Shown piece after piece: positions 26,991 to 35,415 of a stretch of DNA of 64,000 nt; within the stretch, counting starts at the first letter, position 1, and the number at the start of each line of letters is the position of its first letter. The translations under genes and the position numbers were made by a program. The DNA is from Rhodoferax sp. (GTDB lineage: Bacteria; Pseudomonadota; Gammaproteobacteria; Burkholderiales; Burkholderiaceae_C), in NCBI RefSeq assembly GCF_030697375.1, contig NZ_JAUYQD010000038.1, positions 124,001 to 188,000 on the forward strand. The letters are read 5' to 3'. Under the pieces are notes generated by a model that did no database searches, was not told where the DNA came from, and worked only from the letters and a program-made list of their open reading frames with translations.

Positions 26991-29267
26991 ATGACCATTG
27001 AGCCCCCCGTTGCTGCCCACTTGCCAGGCGAACTCTCCACGCTGTGGCGTGACCAAGTACAAGCACAGCTTCACCCGCATGAAAACGTTTTGGCCACCTT
27101 GGAGGTTGACCTGGACACCCGCTTGCATTTTGTCAAAGGGGTGGTGGTGGTCACCAATGCGCGGCTGCTGAGCCGTGTCGAGGGCCAATCCACATGGCAG
27201 CAATGGGCCTATCAGAAGGGGATGGCCTTACACCACCATGACCACGCCGGGGTGGGGCATCTTGATCTGCTGGATGACCAAGGCTTGCAAGCCACCTGGC
27301 GGTTCACCCTGGGTCAAAATCTGCAAGCGATACGGCTGGTGGACCATTTTGGCGCGCAATTGGAAAGCCATGTGTCCGGGCGCCCTTTGGTGCAAGCCCT
27401 GAAAAACATCTGCCCTACCTGCAAGGCCACGCTGGAGCCCGAGCAGGAGGAGTGCCCCATTTGCACCAAGGTGATCCATACACCACCTTCGACCTGGACA
27501 CTGTTTCGCCTGTGGCGTTTTGCCAAACCCTACCGAGGGCAATTGTTGCTGGGCTTTGTGCTCATGCTGCTGGGTACGGCGGCCAGCCAAGTGCCGCCCT
27601 ACCTCACTATTCCCTTGGTGGACCAAGTGTTGATTCCTTTTCAGAACGGGCAACACATTGAGCCCAGCACCATTGCCTGGTACCTCTCCGGTTTGTTGGC
27701 GTCAGGCGTGCTGGCGTGGGGCTTGAGTTGGGCCAAAACGTATATTCTGGCCCTGGTCTCCGAACGCATTGCGGCCGACCTGCGGACCAACACCTATGAG
27801 CATCTGCTGCGCCTGTCGCTGGAGTATTTTGGTGGCAAGCGCACCGGGGATTTGCTGTCGCGCGTGGGCAGCGAGAGTGACCGCATTGCGGTGTATTTGT
27901 CCCTGCACCTGACCGACTTTGCCAGCGATGTGGTCATGATTGTGATGACTGCCGTGATTTTGTTTTCAATGAACCCCTGGCTGGCGCTGGTGACCTTGGT
28001 GCCCTTGCCGTTCATTGCTTGGATGATCCACTTTGTCCGGTTCCGGCTGCGTACGGGCTTCGAGAAAATCGACCGGGTGTGGGGTGAGGTGACCAATGTG
28101 CTGGCCGATACCATTCCCGGTATCCGGGTGGTCAAGGCCTTTGCCCAGGAGCAACGCGAGGCCAAGCGCTTCCGTGAAGCCAATAAACACAACCTGCTGG
28201 TCAATGACCGCATCAACAAAATCTGGTCCCTGTTTTCGCCCAGCGTCTCTTTATTGACCGAAATGGGTTTGTTGGTGGTTTGGGGCTTTGGTATATGGCA
28301 GGTGGCCCAAGGCGACATTACCGTAGGCATGTTGCTGGCGGCCATTGCCTACATCGGCCGCTTCTACGGGCGCTTGGATTCGATGAGCCGCATCGTGTCG
28401 GTGACGCAAAAATCGGCATCCGCTGCCAAACGGATTTTCGACATCCTGGACCACGTCTCCAGCGTGCCTGAACCGGTGAAGCCAGTGCCTATGGGCAAGG
28501 TGCAGGGGCGAATCGAAGTGCGCGATGTGGGCTTTCGGTATGGCAACCGGGAGGTCAATCGCGGTATCAGCCTGTCTATCGCACCTGGCGAAATGATTGG
28601 CCTGGTAGGCCACAGCGGCTCGGGCAAGAGCACCTTGGTGAACTTGATTTGCCGCTTTTACGATGTCTCCGAGGGGGCGATTCTGGTGGATGGCGTGGAC
28701 ATTCGTTCCTATGCCATTGCCGACTACCGGCAAAACATCGGCCTCGTGTTGCAGGAGCCTTTCTTGTTCTTTGGCACCATTGCCGAGAACATCGCCTATG
28801 GCAAGCCCCACGCGACGCGCGCCGAAATCATTGCGGCGGCACGCGCGGCCCATGCCCACGAATTTATATTGCGGCTGCCGCAGGGGTATGACTCCTTGGT
28901 GGGCGAGCGCGGGCAAGGCCTGTCGGGCGGCGAGCGCCAGCGTATCTCGATCGCACGGGCGTTGCTGATTGATCCCCGCATTTTGATCTTGGACGAGGCC
29001 ACCTCGTCGGTGGACTCCGAAACCGAAAAAGAAATCCAGAAAGCACTGGAAAACCTGGTGCAGGGCCGTACCACCATCGCCATCGCCCACCGTTTGTCTA
29101 CCCTGCACCGCGCTGACCGCCTGGTGGTGCTGGACCGGGGGCGGGTTGTGGAAGAGGGCACGCACGATGCACTCATGGCCAAAGAGGGCGCTTACTTCAA
29201 TCTCTACCAGGCGCAGGCGCGCAATATGGACGTGGATATGGATGCCAACCAGGACGAAAACCAATGA
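26991..29267 (+). CDS. ABC exporter with N-terminal zinc-ribbon domain (cyanophycin-associated)
   Basis: 758-aa fused permease-ATPase. The first 135 residues form a soluble domain resembling a bacterial PH-like fold (LHFVKGVVVVTNARLLSR). A zinc ribbon follows (Cys141, 144, 155, 158), then a six-helix type IV exporter transmembrane domain (about 185-480). The ATPase domain has Walker A GHSGSGKST near 540, signature LSGGERQR near 643 and Walker B ILILDEATSS near 665. It resembles half-transporters that export lipids or peptides. It is divergent from the cph pair and overlaps the DUF1854 gene (ATGA). This pairing with cph genes recurs in betaproteobacteria, but the substrate is unknown. Confidence 0.88.
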   Translation: MTIEPPVAAHLPGELSTLWRDQVQAQLHPHENVLATLEVDLDTRLHFVKGVVVVTNARLLSRVEGQSTWQQWAYQKGMALHHHDHAGVGHLDLLDDQGLQATWRFTLGQNLQAIRLVDHFGAQLESHVSGRPLVQALKNICPTCKATLEPEQEECPICTKVIHTPPSTWTLFRLWRFAKPYRGQLLLGFVLMLLGTAASQVPPYLTIPLVDQVLIPFQNGQHIEPSTIAWYLSGLLASGVLAWGLSWAKTYILALVSERIAADLRTNTYEHLLRLSLEYFGGKRTGDLLSRVGSESDRIAVYLSLHLTDFASDVVMIVMTAVILFSMNPWLALVTLVPLPFIAWMIHFVRFRLRTGFEKIDRVWGEVTNVLADTIPGIRVVKAFAQEQREAKRFREANKHNLLVNDRINKIWSLFSPSVSLLTEMGLLVVWGFGIWQVAQGDITVGMLLAAIAYIGRFYGRLDSMSRIVSVTQKSASAAKRIFDILDHVSSVPEPVKPVPMGKVQGRIEVRDVGFRYGNREVNRGISLSIAPGEMIGLVGHSGSGKSTLVNLICRFYDVSEGAILVDGVDIRSYAIADYRQNIGLVLQEPFLFFGTIAENIAYGKPHATRAEIIAAARAAHAHEFILRLPQGYDSLVGERGQGLSGGERQRISIARALLIDPRILILDEATSSVDSETEKEIQKALENLVQGRTTIAIAHRLSTLHRADRLVVLDRGRVVEEGTHDALMAKEGAYFNLYQAQARNMDVDMDANQDENQ

Positions 29268-29791
29268 ACGCCCCTGCCACTCAAAGCCCCGGGGCGTCTG
29301 TCCCGACCCCCGCCCTTGCTTCTGCCGGCACTTTTGCATTGGAGCGCAATGCCTTTGGAAAACTGGTGTTGACCTCTGCCCAGGGCACGCGTTTTGAAGG
29401 GGTGGTGCCGGTGCGGGCCTTTCCGGTGCAATCGCCCCAGGACGGCATTGCCATCGTGAGTATGGAGGGCCGTGAAGTGGCCTGGGTGGATCAACTCGCC
29501 CAGTTGCCCGAGCCCGCCCAATCACTGATCCAAGAAGAGCTGGCGACCCGCGAATTCATGCCCGTGATTGAAAAGATTGTGTCGGTGACCAGTTTCTCCA
29601 CGCCTTGCACCTGGGCCGTGGAAACTGACCGTGGTCGCACCGAATTTGTGTTGCGCGGTGACGAAGACATTCGCCGCATTGGCTCCGACGGCGCCTTGCT
29701 GGTGGCTGATTCCCACGGCATCCAGTTCTTGATTCGTGACCCTATGGAGTTGAACACGGCCAGCCGGAGAATTTTGGACCGGTTTTTGTAG
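29264..29791 (+). CDS. DUF1854 family protein (cyanophycin-associated)
   Basis: 175-aa protein matching DUF1854: FALERNAFGKLVLTS, VVPVRAFPVQSP, EGREVAWVDQLAQLPE, IEEELxxREFMPVI-like text, and the terminal RDPMELNTASRRILDRFL. There is no signal peptide or transmembrane segment, so it is probably cytosolic. Its start overlaps the stop of the ABC transporter gene, implying coupled synthesis and possibly a complex. The family is known next to cyanophycin synthetase genes in betaproteobacteria; its biochemical role has not been defined to my knowledge. Confidence 0.85.
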   Translation: MNAPATQSPGASVPTPALASAGTFALERNAFGKLVLTSAQGTRFEGVVPVRAFPVQSPQDGIAIVSMEGREVAWVDQLAQLPEPAQSLIQEELATREFMPVIEKIVSVTSFSTPCTWAVETDRGRTEFVLRGDEDIRRIGSDGALLVADSHGIQFLIRDPMELNTASRRILDRFL

Positions 29792-29818
29792 CCTCTTTGG
29801 TTGCGAGTGGGCGGATGC

Positions 29819-30568
29819 TTATTTGAGGTACTGCCGTTGGATCGCGTCTATCCTTCCGTCGTGCCGGAGTTTGTCGATGGCCGCTTGCAGGTCTTTTACC
29901 AGAGCGGCATCTGAGTTGAGGTTGAGCGCAAAGTAGTAGGCGCCGTCGTCGGTCAGCTTCATCAGCTTGCTGACGGTGCTTGGCGCTATACCAGCATTGC
30001 GCAGGTTCCAGGCCATGCCGACCTCGGTGTCTACCATCGCATCCACCGAGCCGTTGGCCACCGTCCTCAATACGTCGGCGTTGGAGCTTTGCACCGTGAA
30101 CGCAGACGGTGGCACACCGACGGCTTCCAAATCTTGCTGGGCTGCTTCCTCGCGCACGACGCCGATGCGGAGCTTTGCAAGGTCCTTGAAGTTGCGCACA
30201 GACTGGGTTTGCGCGGTGTTGCCATAGACCCAGGTGGTGCGTGGCAAGATCGGGCCGACCCACAAAAATTCTTTTTCACGCGAGGGCTTGCGCGCGGTGG
30301 TGTAGACCACAGTGTTGGGGACGTGGCTCGCAATTTTGTAGGCCCGGGCCCAGGGAACGACCTGAAAAGTGCACTGCAATTTGGCGATTTCACAGGCTGC
30401 TCGCAGAATATCGGTGGAAATTCCTTTGACTTCCTTTCCCTCGGCATAGTTGTACGGGGGCCATTCCTCGGTGTATGCGGCCACTTGGGTGGCCAATGCG
30501 CAGGGCAGGGCGCACAGCCCGATAAGGGCGCCAAGCCCGGCCTTTTTCCCATAGAGTAGTACGGTCAC
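29819..30568 (-). CDS. Periplasmic substrate-binding protein, family 3
   Basis: 249-aa exported protein with a signal peptide (LGALIGLCALPCALA) and an SBP_bac_3 fold: AYTEEWPPYNYAEGKEVKGISTDILRAACE, then PWARAYKIASHVPNTVVYTTAR, and LAKLRIGVVREEAAQQDLE. Such proteins bind amino acids or similar ligands, or act as sensors. No permease or ATPase gene lies beside it, so it may be an orphan. The GTG start overlaps the stop of the upstream methyltransferase gene (GTGA), which is unusual for functionally unrelated genes. Confidence 0.85.
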   Translation of the reverse strand: MTVLLYGKKAGLGALIGLCALPCALATQVAAYTEEWPPYNYAEGKEVKGISTDILRAACEIAKLQCTFQVVPWARAYKIASHVPNTVVYTTARKPSREKEFLWVGPILPRTTWVYGNTAQTQSVRNFKDLAKLRIGVVREEAAQQDLEAVGVPPSAFTVQSSNADVLRTVANGSVDAMVDTEVGMAWNLRNAGIAPSTVSKLMKLTDDGAYYFALNLNSDAALVKDLQAAIDKLRHDGRIDAIQRQYLK

Positions 30569-31362
30569 ACCATCTCCAGTAAGAGGTATCCAAGAACAAA
30601 GGTCACGCGCACACCGACCGGCGTGGCAAAGTGTTGGTCATAGTCGGCCGCCAGCGCCTGTAGTTCGCCACGGGTCAAGGGCCGCTCACCCCGAGAAACT
30701 TCTCCGCCTGTGACCCCCATGGCGTGCAGGCTGCGCAGCACGTCCATGGCACATGCTTGGTCATAGTATGCACTGGCGTGTTCCAGTTGCAGAATGCGGG
30801 CGCCAGGAATGGCGTTTGCGGCGCACTCCAGAGCGTCCAGCGTGGGCAGGCGGCCTTGTGCCGGGTTGTTGGGGACCGCGGACCGGCGCGCCGCGTGCAA
30901 CTCGCCCAGTGTTCCGTCCAGCATGACGCCCATGGCCACCATTCCACCGGGGCTGCACAGCTGTGCCACATGGGCGACGCCTTCAGCAAAAGGCTGCAAC
31001 CACTGCAGGGCGCTGCTGCTGACGACAAGGTCAAAAGAGCGGTCTGCTTGAAATGCGGCTACATCCCCTTCCACAAACTGGGCTCGCGGATCGTTGGCAT
31101 ATGCCTGCCGGGCGGTGAGCACCATGCCGGGCGCGATATCAACCCCCAGCCAGGCGGCGTCGGGCCAGCGGGGTCTGGCCAAGCCCAGCAAGCGGCCCGG
31201 CCCGCAACCGGCATCGAGAACACTGGTCGCACACACCGTGGTCGGAACGAGGTCCAACACCCGTCTGGCCACCTGGTCTTGCAGCTTGGACGCGGCGCTG
31301 TAGGTTGATGCTGCGGCGGAAAAGCGTGCGCCGATGTTGCTGCGGCTTGGGTTGCGCTGCAT
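30565..31362 (-). CDS. bioC: SAM-dependent methyltransferase, BioC-like
   Basis: 265-aa class I methyltransferase. The N-terminal pattern RFSAAASTYSAASKLQDQVARRVLDL, motif VLDAGCGPGRLLGLA, SSSALQWLQPFAEGVAHVAQL and the late LTRGELQALAADYDQHFATPVGVRVTFVLGYLLLE follow BioC, the malonyl-ACP O-methyltransferase that starts pimelate synthesis for biotin. No other biotin gene is in the window, so the symbol is tentative; trans-aconitate methyltransferase-like enzymes are the alternative. It follows panC in the leftward run by 48 bases and is coupled to the binding-protein gene. Confidence 0.7.
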   Translation of the reverse strand: MQRNPSRSNIGARFSAAASTYSAASKLQDQVARRVLDLVPTTVCATSVLDAGCGPGRLLGLARPRWPDAAWLGVDIAPGMVLTARQAYANDPRAQFVEGDVAAFQADRSFDLVVSSSALQWLQPFAEGVAHVAQLCSPGGMVAMGVMLDGTLGELHAARRSAVPNNPAQGRLPTLDALECAANAIPGARILQLEHASAYYDQACAMDVLRSLHAMGVTGGEVSRGERPLTRGELQALAADYDQHFATPVGVRVTFVLGYLLLEMV

Positions 31363-31410
31363 AAAAAGGGGCTCTACGCGCTCAATTTCCAGGGACGGTG
31401 GAACGCGCCG

Positions 31411-32247
31411 TCACACTTCCAGGTTGTCAATCAGCCGCGTCGCACCCAGCCTTGCCGCAGCCAGGACCACCAGGGCGTCGCCACCTTGGGGTGTCTGCAA
31501 GTCGGCTTGGCGGCGCACTGCGACATAGTCGGGCTTCCAGCCTGCGCTGTTGAGGGACTGCATGGCTTGTGATTCCAGTCGGGTGATGTCGCTGGGGGCC
31601 AGGGCGGTATTGGCACGCAGCGCTTGGGCCACGCTGTTTAGCGTGGCGGAGAGTTGTACCGCCTGCTGGCGTTCCACAGGGCTCAGGTAGCCGTTGCGCG
31701 AGGACAGGGCCAGACCATCTGCGCTGCGCTGGGTTTCGCCGCCCACAATGTCGATGGGCAAGGCAAATTGCTTGACCATGTTGCGGATGACCATGAGCTG
31801 CTGGTAGTCCTTCTTGCCAAACAGCGCCGTGCGTGCCTGGGTGCAGGCCAGCAATTTCAGCACCACGGTGCACACACCAATAAAAAAGCCGGGCCGGAAA
31901 TGGCCTTCCAGAATGTCGGCCAACTCGGCGGGGGGGTGCACCTTGAAAGTTTGCGGCTGCGGGTACATCTCGGCCTCTTTGGGCGCAAATACCAGGTCGC
32001 AACCCGCCGCCTCCAACTGTTCGCAGTCGGCATCCAGGGTGCGCGGGTAGGTGTCAAAGTCTTCGTGCGGTGCAAACTGCAGGCGGTTGACAAAAATCGT
32101 GGAGACAGTGATGTCGCCCAGCGGTTTGGCCTGGCGCACCAGCGCCAAGTGTCCGGCATGCAGGTTGCCCATGGTGGGCACCACGGCCGGATGGCGGTAG
32201 GTTTCCAGGTGGGTGCGCAGGTCGGCCAGGGTGTGAACAATTTTCAT
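31411..32247 (-). CDS. panC: Pantothenate synthetase
   Basis: 278-aa cytosolic ligase joining pantoate and beta-alanine with ATP. It has the HIGH-like motif [53 protein letters not shown] (KMSKS-like lysines) and [10 protein letters not shown]. The length is standard. It lies 14 bases downstream of panB. The partner panD, which supplies beta-alanine, is at 40.3-40.7 kb in a different run. Confidence 0.96.
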   Translation of the reverse strand: MKIVHTLADLRTHLETYRHPAVVPTMGNLHAGHLALVRQAKPLGDITVSTIFVNRLQFAPHEDFDTYPRTLDADCEQLEAAGCDLVFAPKEAEMYPQPQTFKVHPPAELADILEGHFRPGFFIGVCTVVLKLLACTQARTALFGKKDYQQLMVIRNMVKQFALPIDIVGGETQRSADGLALSSRNGYLSPVERQQAVQLSATLNSVAQALRANTALAPSDITRLESQAMQSLNSAGWKPDYVAVRRQADLQTPQGGDALVVLAAARLGATRLIDNLEV

Positions 32248-32261
32248 GGAGCAGTCTCGGA

Positions 32262-33173
32262 TTACCAGGCGTGCAAGGTGTCGTCGGGGAAGCTGCCATT
32301 TTTAACGGCAGCCACATAGGCTTCAAAGGCGCCCCGGATGCTGGAGGCGTCGTCCATGAAGTTGCGCACGAATTTGGGATTTTTGCCCAGGTTCAGGCCC
32401 AGCATGTCGTGCATCACCAGCACCTGCCCCGCCGTACCCTTGCCGGCACCAATGCCGATGGTGGCGCAGTGGAGCAGCTCGTCCGTGAGCTCTTTGGACA
32501 GGGGTGCGGGCACCATTTCCAGCACCAGCATGCTGGCGCCCGCGTCTTGCAGCGCATGGGCCTGGCGCTTGAGCAAATCGGCGCTGACCTGGGTCTTGCC
32601 CTGCACGCGGTAGCCGCCCAGCGAATGCACGGTCTGGGGGGTGAGCCCCAGGTGCGCGCACACTGGAATGCCGCGCTCCACCAAAAAACGCACGGTGTCG
32701 GTGGTCCAGCCGCCGCCTTCGAGTTTCACCATGTGGGCACCGGCCTGCATCAGCACGGACGCACTGCGGATCGCCTGCTCCTTGGACTCCTGGTAGGAGG
32801 CAAAGGGCAGGTCGCTGATGAGCCAGGCCGTGGCCTGGGCGCGGCGCAGGCCCCGCGAGACCATTTCGGTGTGGTAACGCATGTGCTCCAGCGAGACACC
32901 CACGGTGGTGTGCAGGCCCTGGCAGACCATGCCTAGCGAGTCACCGACCAGAATGCTTTCAATGCCAGCCGCATCGGCGACGGCCGCAAAGGTGGCGTCG
33001 TAGGCGGTGATCATGGTGATTTTTTCACCACGGGCCCGCATTTCCAACAGGCGGGGCAGGCTGATGGGTTTGCGGCTGGGCATGGGCGACGCGGGCGGGA
33101 GTGTGCCGTAAGGAGTCGCGTGCAAGGCAGCGGCGTTGCCGTTGGTATCCTGGGTCATGGGAGGGGGCTCCAT
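32262..33173 (-). CDS. panB: 3-methyl-2-oxobutanoate hydroxymethyltransferase
   Basis: Makes ketopantoate from 2-oxoisovalerate and methylene-tetrahydrofolate. The 303-aa chain shows [32 protein letters not shown] (metal-binding Asp), [68 protein letters not shown] and [20 protein letters not shown]. The first 35 residues are an extra, poorly conserved tail. The internal ATG at 33158, with GGAG eight bases upstream, is an equally good start. Confidence 0.95.
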   Translation of the reverse strand: MEPPPMTQDTNGNAAALHATPYGTLPPASPMPSRKPISLPRLLEMRARGEKITMITAYDATFAAVADAAGIESILVGDSLGMVCQGLHTTVGVSLEHMRYHTEMVSRGLRRAQATAWLISDLPFASYQESKEQAIRSASVLMQAGAHMVKLEGGGWTTDTVRFLVERGIPVCAHLGLTPQTVHSLGGYRVQGKTQVSADLLKRQAHALQDAGASMLVLEMVPAPLSKELTDELLHCATIGIGAGKGTAGQVLVMHDMLGLNLGKNPKFVRNFMDDASSIRGAFEAYVAAVKNGSFPDDTLHAW

Positions 33174-33224
33174 AAAAAAGGTGCGGGATTCGGCCCGAAT
33201 ACTAACCGTATCAGCCTAGGCCTA

Positions 33225-34082
33225 TTAGGTAGGGGAATAGGCCAGGCGCACGTAGATGGGGGCAAAGGCTTCTGCCTGGGTGATTTCGATCAGGGTTTCT
33301 TTGGCCAACTCCAGCAGGGCAATGAAAGTGACCACCAGCACCGGCGCACCGCTGGCGGCGTCAAACAGGTCTTCAAAGCCCACAAAACGCCGCCCCTGCA
33401 GTTTTCTCAGGACGATGCTCATGTGCTCGCGCACCGACAGCTCCTCGCGGGTGATTCTGTGGTGCTGCACCAGCTTGGCGCGCTTGAGGATGGCGGCCCA
33501 GGCCTCCCGCAAGTCATCCTGGCTGACGTCGGGGAAGCGCGGCTGGAGCGACTGTTCGATAAAAACCTCAGCCTTGAGAAAGTCGCGGCCGTACTGGGGC
33601 AGGGCGTTGAGCCGGGCAGCGGCCAGTTTCATTTGCTCGTATTCGATCAGGCGGCGCACCAGCTCGGCACGCGGATCTTCGGCTTCCTGGCCATCGGCGG
33701 TCTTCTTGGGCGGCAGCAGCATGCGCGATTTGATCTCGATCAGCATGGCCGCCATCAGCAGGTACTCGGCCGCCAGCTCCAGGTTGCGCTTGCGGATTTG
33801 GTCCACATACACCAAGTATTGCTTGGTGACGCTGAGCATGGGGATGTCCAGAATATTGAAATTCTGCTTGCGAATCAGGTACAGCAGCAGGTCCAGCGGG
33901 CCTTCAAAGGCTTCCAGAAACACTTCCAGCGCGTCGGGCGGGATGTACAAATCCTGCGGCATGGCAAACAGGGGCTCGCCATACAGCCGCGCCACGGCGA
34001 CGTGGTCGACCACGTCGGGCATGGCCGACAAAGCACCCAGCGCGGGCGTGCCTGCGCCTGCGGAGGCAACGGATTGTGTCAT
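33225..34082 (-). CDS. scpA: Segregation and condensation protein A
   Basis: 285-aa kleisin subunit of the SMC-ScpAB condensin. The N-terminal kleisin region is FEGPLDLLLYLIRKQNFNILDIPMLSVTKQYLVYV, followed by LAAEYLLMAAMLIEIKSRMLLPP, with the C-terminal winged-helix part at LLELAKETLIEITQAEAFAPIYVRLAY. The ATG at 34082 is chosen. The open frame runs further upstream, but that part crosses copy C of the dispersed repeat and the DUF3460 gene. It directly follows the small DUF3460 gene. Confidence 0.93.
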   Translation of the reverse strand: MTQSVASAGAGTPALGALSAMPDVVDHVAVARLYGEPLFAMPQDLYIPPDALEVFLEAFEGPLDLLLYLIRKQNFNILDIPMLSVTKQYLVYVDQIRKRNLELAAEYLLMAAMLIEIKSRMLLPPKKTADGQEAEDPRAELVRRLIEYEQMKLAAARLNALPQYGRDFLKAEVFIEQSLQPRFPDVSQDDLREAWAAILKRAKLVQHHRITREELSVREHMSIVLRKLQGRRFVGFEDLFDAASGAPVLVVTFIALLELAKETLIEITQAEAFAPIYVRLAYSPT

Positions 34083-34085
34083 GGA

Positions 34086-34150
34086 GTTGCTATTGAAATA
34101 ATAGCTGCTTACGCAATGTCTACGGGGGCTAGGGCCTGATTTGGCTCTTA
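34086..34150 (+). repeat. 60-bp dispersed repeat, copy C
   Basis: Blocks TTGCTATT, ATAGCTGCTTACGCA and GGGGCTAGGGCC are present. It fills the entire gap between the DUF3460 stop codon and the scpA start codon, and its right end (CTCTTA) overlaps that stop. Confidence 0.85.
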
Positions 34151-34354
34151 TTTCCCACTGGTTTGGTAGACGTAGGGTTTTTGTGGCACCTGGCCCTCGC
34201 GGATCTCCTGGATGGCATCGCGGTCCAGGGCTTTGTCCCACAACAGGGCGCGGCCCTGGCGTTGCTGTGCTTCCAGACCAGGCTTGGACACCTTGAGCTG
34301 GTCAATGAACTGGGTGGCTTCGGATTTGTAGTCGGGGCGGCGAAAAATATTCAT
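34148..34354 (-). CDS. DUF3460 family small protein
   Basis: 68-aa protein: MNIFRRPDYKSEATQFIDQL, then PGLEAQQRQGRALLWDK, which matches DUF3460, a short family confined mainly to Burkholderiales. The function is unknown; there is no signal peptide or transmembrane segment. The ATG at 34354 has an AGAGG Shine-Dalgarno upstream. The 19-residue upstream extension is unlikely to be translated. It sits immediately before scpA, as in related genomes. Confidence 0.85.
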   Translation of the reverse strand: MNIFRRPDYKSEATQFIDQLKVSKPGLEAQQRQGRALLWDKALDRDAIQEIREGQVPQKPYVYQTSGK

Positions 34355-34452
34355 GGGTGGTACCTCTTTACGCCATTTTAGCGGGCCAGCCAAAGTGAAA
34401 AGGGTCGGCATGGCCTTGGGCTGGCTGGCATGGCGTCCTTTCGGTTGGCGCT

Positions 34453-35343
34453 ATGCTTGAGCCCATCATGACCCATTTTGAATTTTCCGAATCCGAAGTT
34501 GCCCAATTGGCCCAGGCTGACGTGGCGCGCGCCCTGGCCGAAGACGTGGGCAGCGGCGACCTGACCGCCGCTTTGATTGACCCCACACGCCGCGCCCGCG
34601 CCCGCGCCCGCGTGCTGGCCCGCGAGGCCGCCGTGATTTGCGGCGCGCCCTGGGCGGAGGCCACCTTGCGCCAGCTCGACCCCAGCGCCACCTGGCGCTG
34701 GCATGTGGCCGAGGGCCAGCGTTGCGTGCAAGACCAGGTGGTGCTGGAGATCGAAGGCCGGGCGCAGGCCCTGCTGACCGCCGAGCGCACGGCGCTGAAC
34801 TTTTTACAGCTCATGAGTGCGGTCGCCACCCAAACGGCGGTCTATGTGGACGCAGTGGCCGGTGTGCCGGGCAACCGCGCCCACATCGTGGATACCCGCA
34901 AAACTATTCCAGGATTGCGTCTGGCGCAAAAATACGCGGTGCGCACCGGTGGCGGCACCAACCACCGCATCGGACTGTTTGATGCCGTGCTGATCAAAGA
35001 AAACCACATTGCCGCTGCGGGCGGCGTGAGTGCCGTGTTGCGCAGCGCCGCGGCGCTGGGGGCCCAAGCCAAATTCATTGAAATTGAAGTGGAAACCTTG
35101 GCGCAGTTGGACGAGGCCCTGGGCGCGGGGGCCAAGATGGTGCTGCTGGACAACATGGGCCTGGACCAGTTGCGCCAGGCGGTGCAGATGAATGCGGGCC
35201 GTGCCGTGCTGGAAGTCTCGGGCGGCGTGAACCTGGGCACCGTGCGCGACATTGCGGCCACCGGTGTGGACCGTATTTCCATCGGTGCCCTGACCAAGGA
35301 TGTGAAAGCGACCGACTTTTCCATGCGTTTTGAGGAAATTTGA
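34453..35343 (+). CDS. nadC: Nicotinate-nucleotide pyrophosphorylase (carboxylating)
   Basis: 296-aa quinolinate phosphoribosyltransferase, converting quinolinate to nicotinate mononucleotide. Motifs are ALAEDVGSGDLTAALI, TAERTALNFLQLMSAVAT, HIVDTRKTIPGLRLAQKYAVRTGGGTNHRIGLFD, LIKENHI, IEIEVETLAQLDEAL and LEVSGGVNLGTVRDIAATGVDRISIGALT. A second ATG at 34468 is possible. A short GCGCCC tandem at about 34590-34613 encodes RARARAR. It is followed by nadA after a 70-base gap that holds a hairpin. Confidence 0.96.
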   Translation: MLEPIMTHFEFSESEVAQLAQADVARALAEDVGSGDLTAALIDPTRRARARARVLAREAAVICGAPWAEATLRQLDPSATWRWHVAEGQRCVQDQVVLEIEGRAQALLTAERTALNFLQLMSAVATQTAVYVDAVAGVPGNRAHIVDTRKTIPGLRLAQKYAVRTGGGTNHRIGLFDAVLIKENHIAAAGGVSAVLRSAAALGAQAKFIEIEVETLAQLDEALGAGAKMVLLDNMGLDQLRQAVQMNAGRAVLEVSGGVNLGTVRDIAATGVDRISIGALTKDVKATDFSMRFEEI

Positions 35344-35352
35344 GACCTTGGG

Positions 35353-35390
35353 GGACAGACCGCAGTCCGCGCAGCGGACCCGCTCTGTCC
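35353..35390 (+). repeat. REP-like hairpin between nadC and nadA
   Basis: Outer arms GGACAGA/TCTGTCC and inner arms GTCCGC/GCGGAC, with a GCA loop and a small internal bulge, span 38 bases. No T run follows, so it is not a classical terminator. The form resembles a REP-type hairpin unit, but only one copy is in this window. It could lower read-through into nadA or stabilise the nadC message. Confidence 0.55.
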
Positions 35391-35415
35391 TCAACTGATT
35401 GAAGGATGTGCGTTG

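Noticed and set aside
34588..34616. GCGCCC tandem in nadC as a regulatory or unstable repeat
   Set aside because: It is short, in frame, and encodes an Arg-Ala stretch common in this part of GC-rich NadC proteins.
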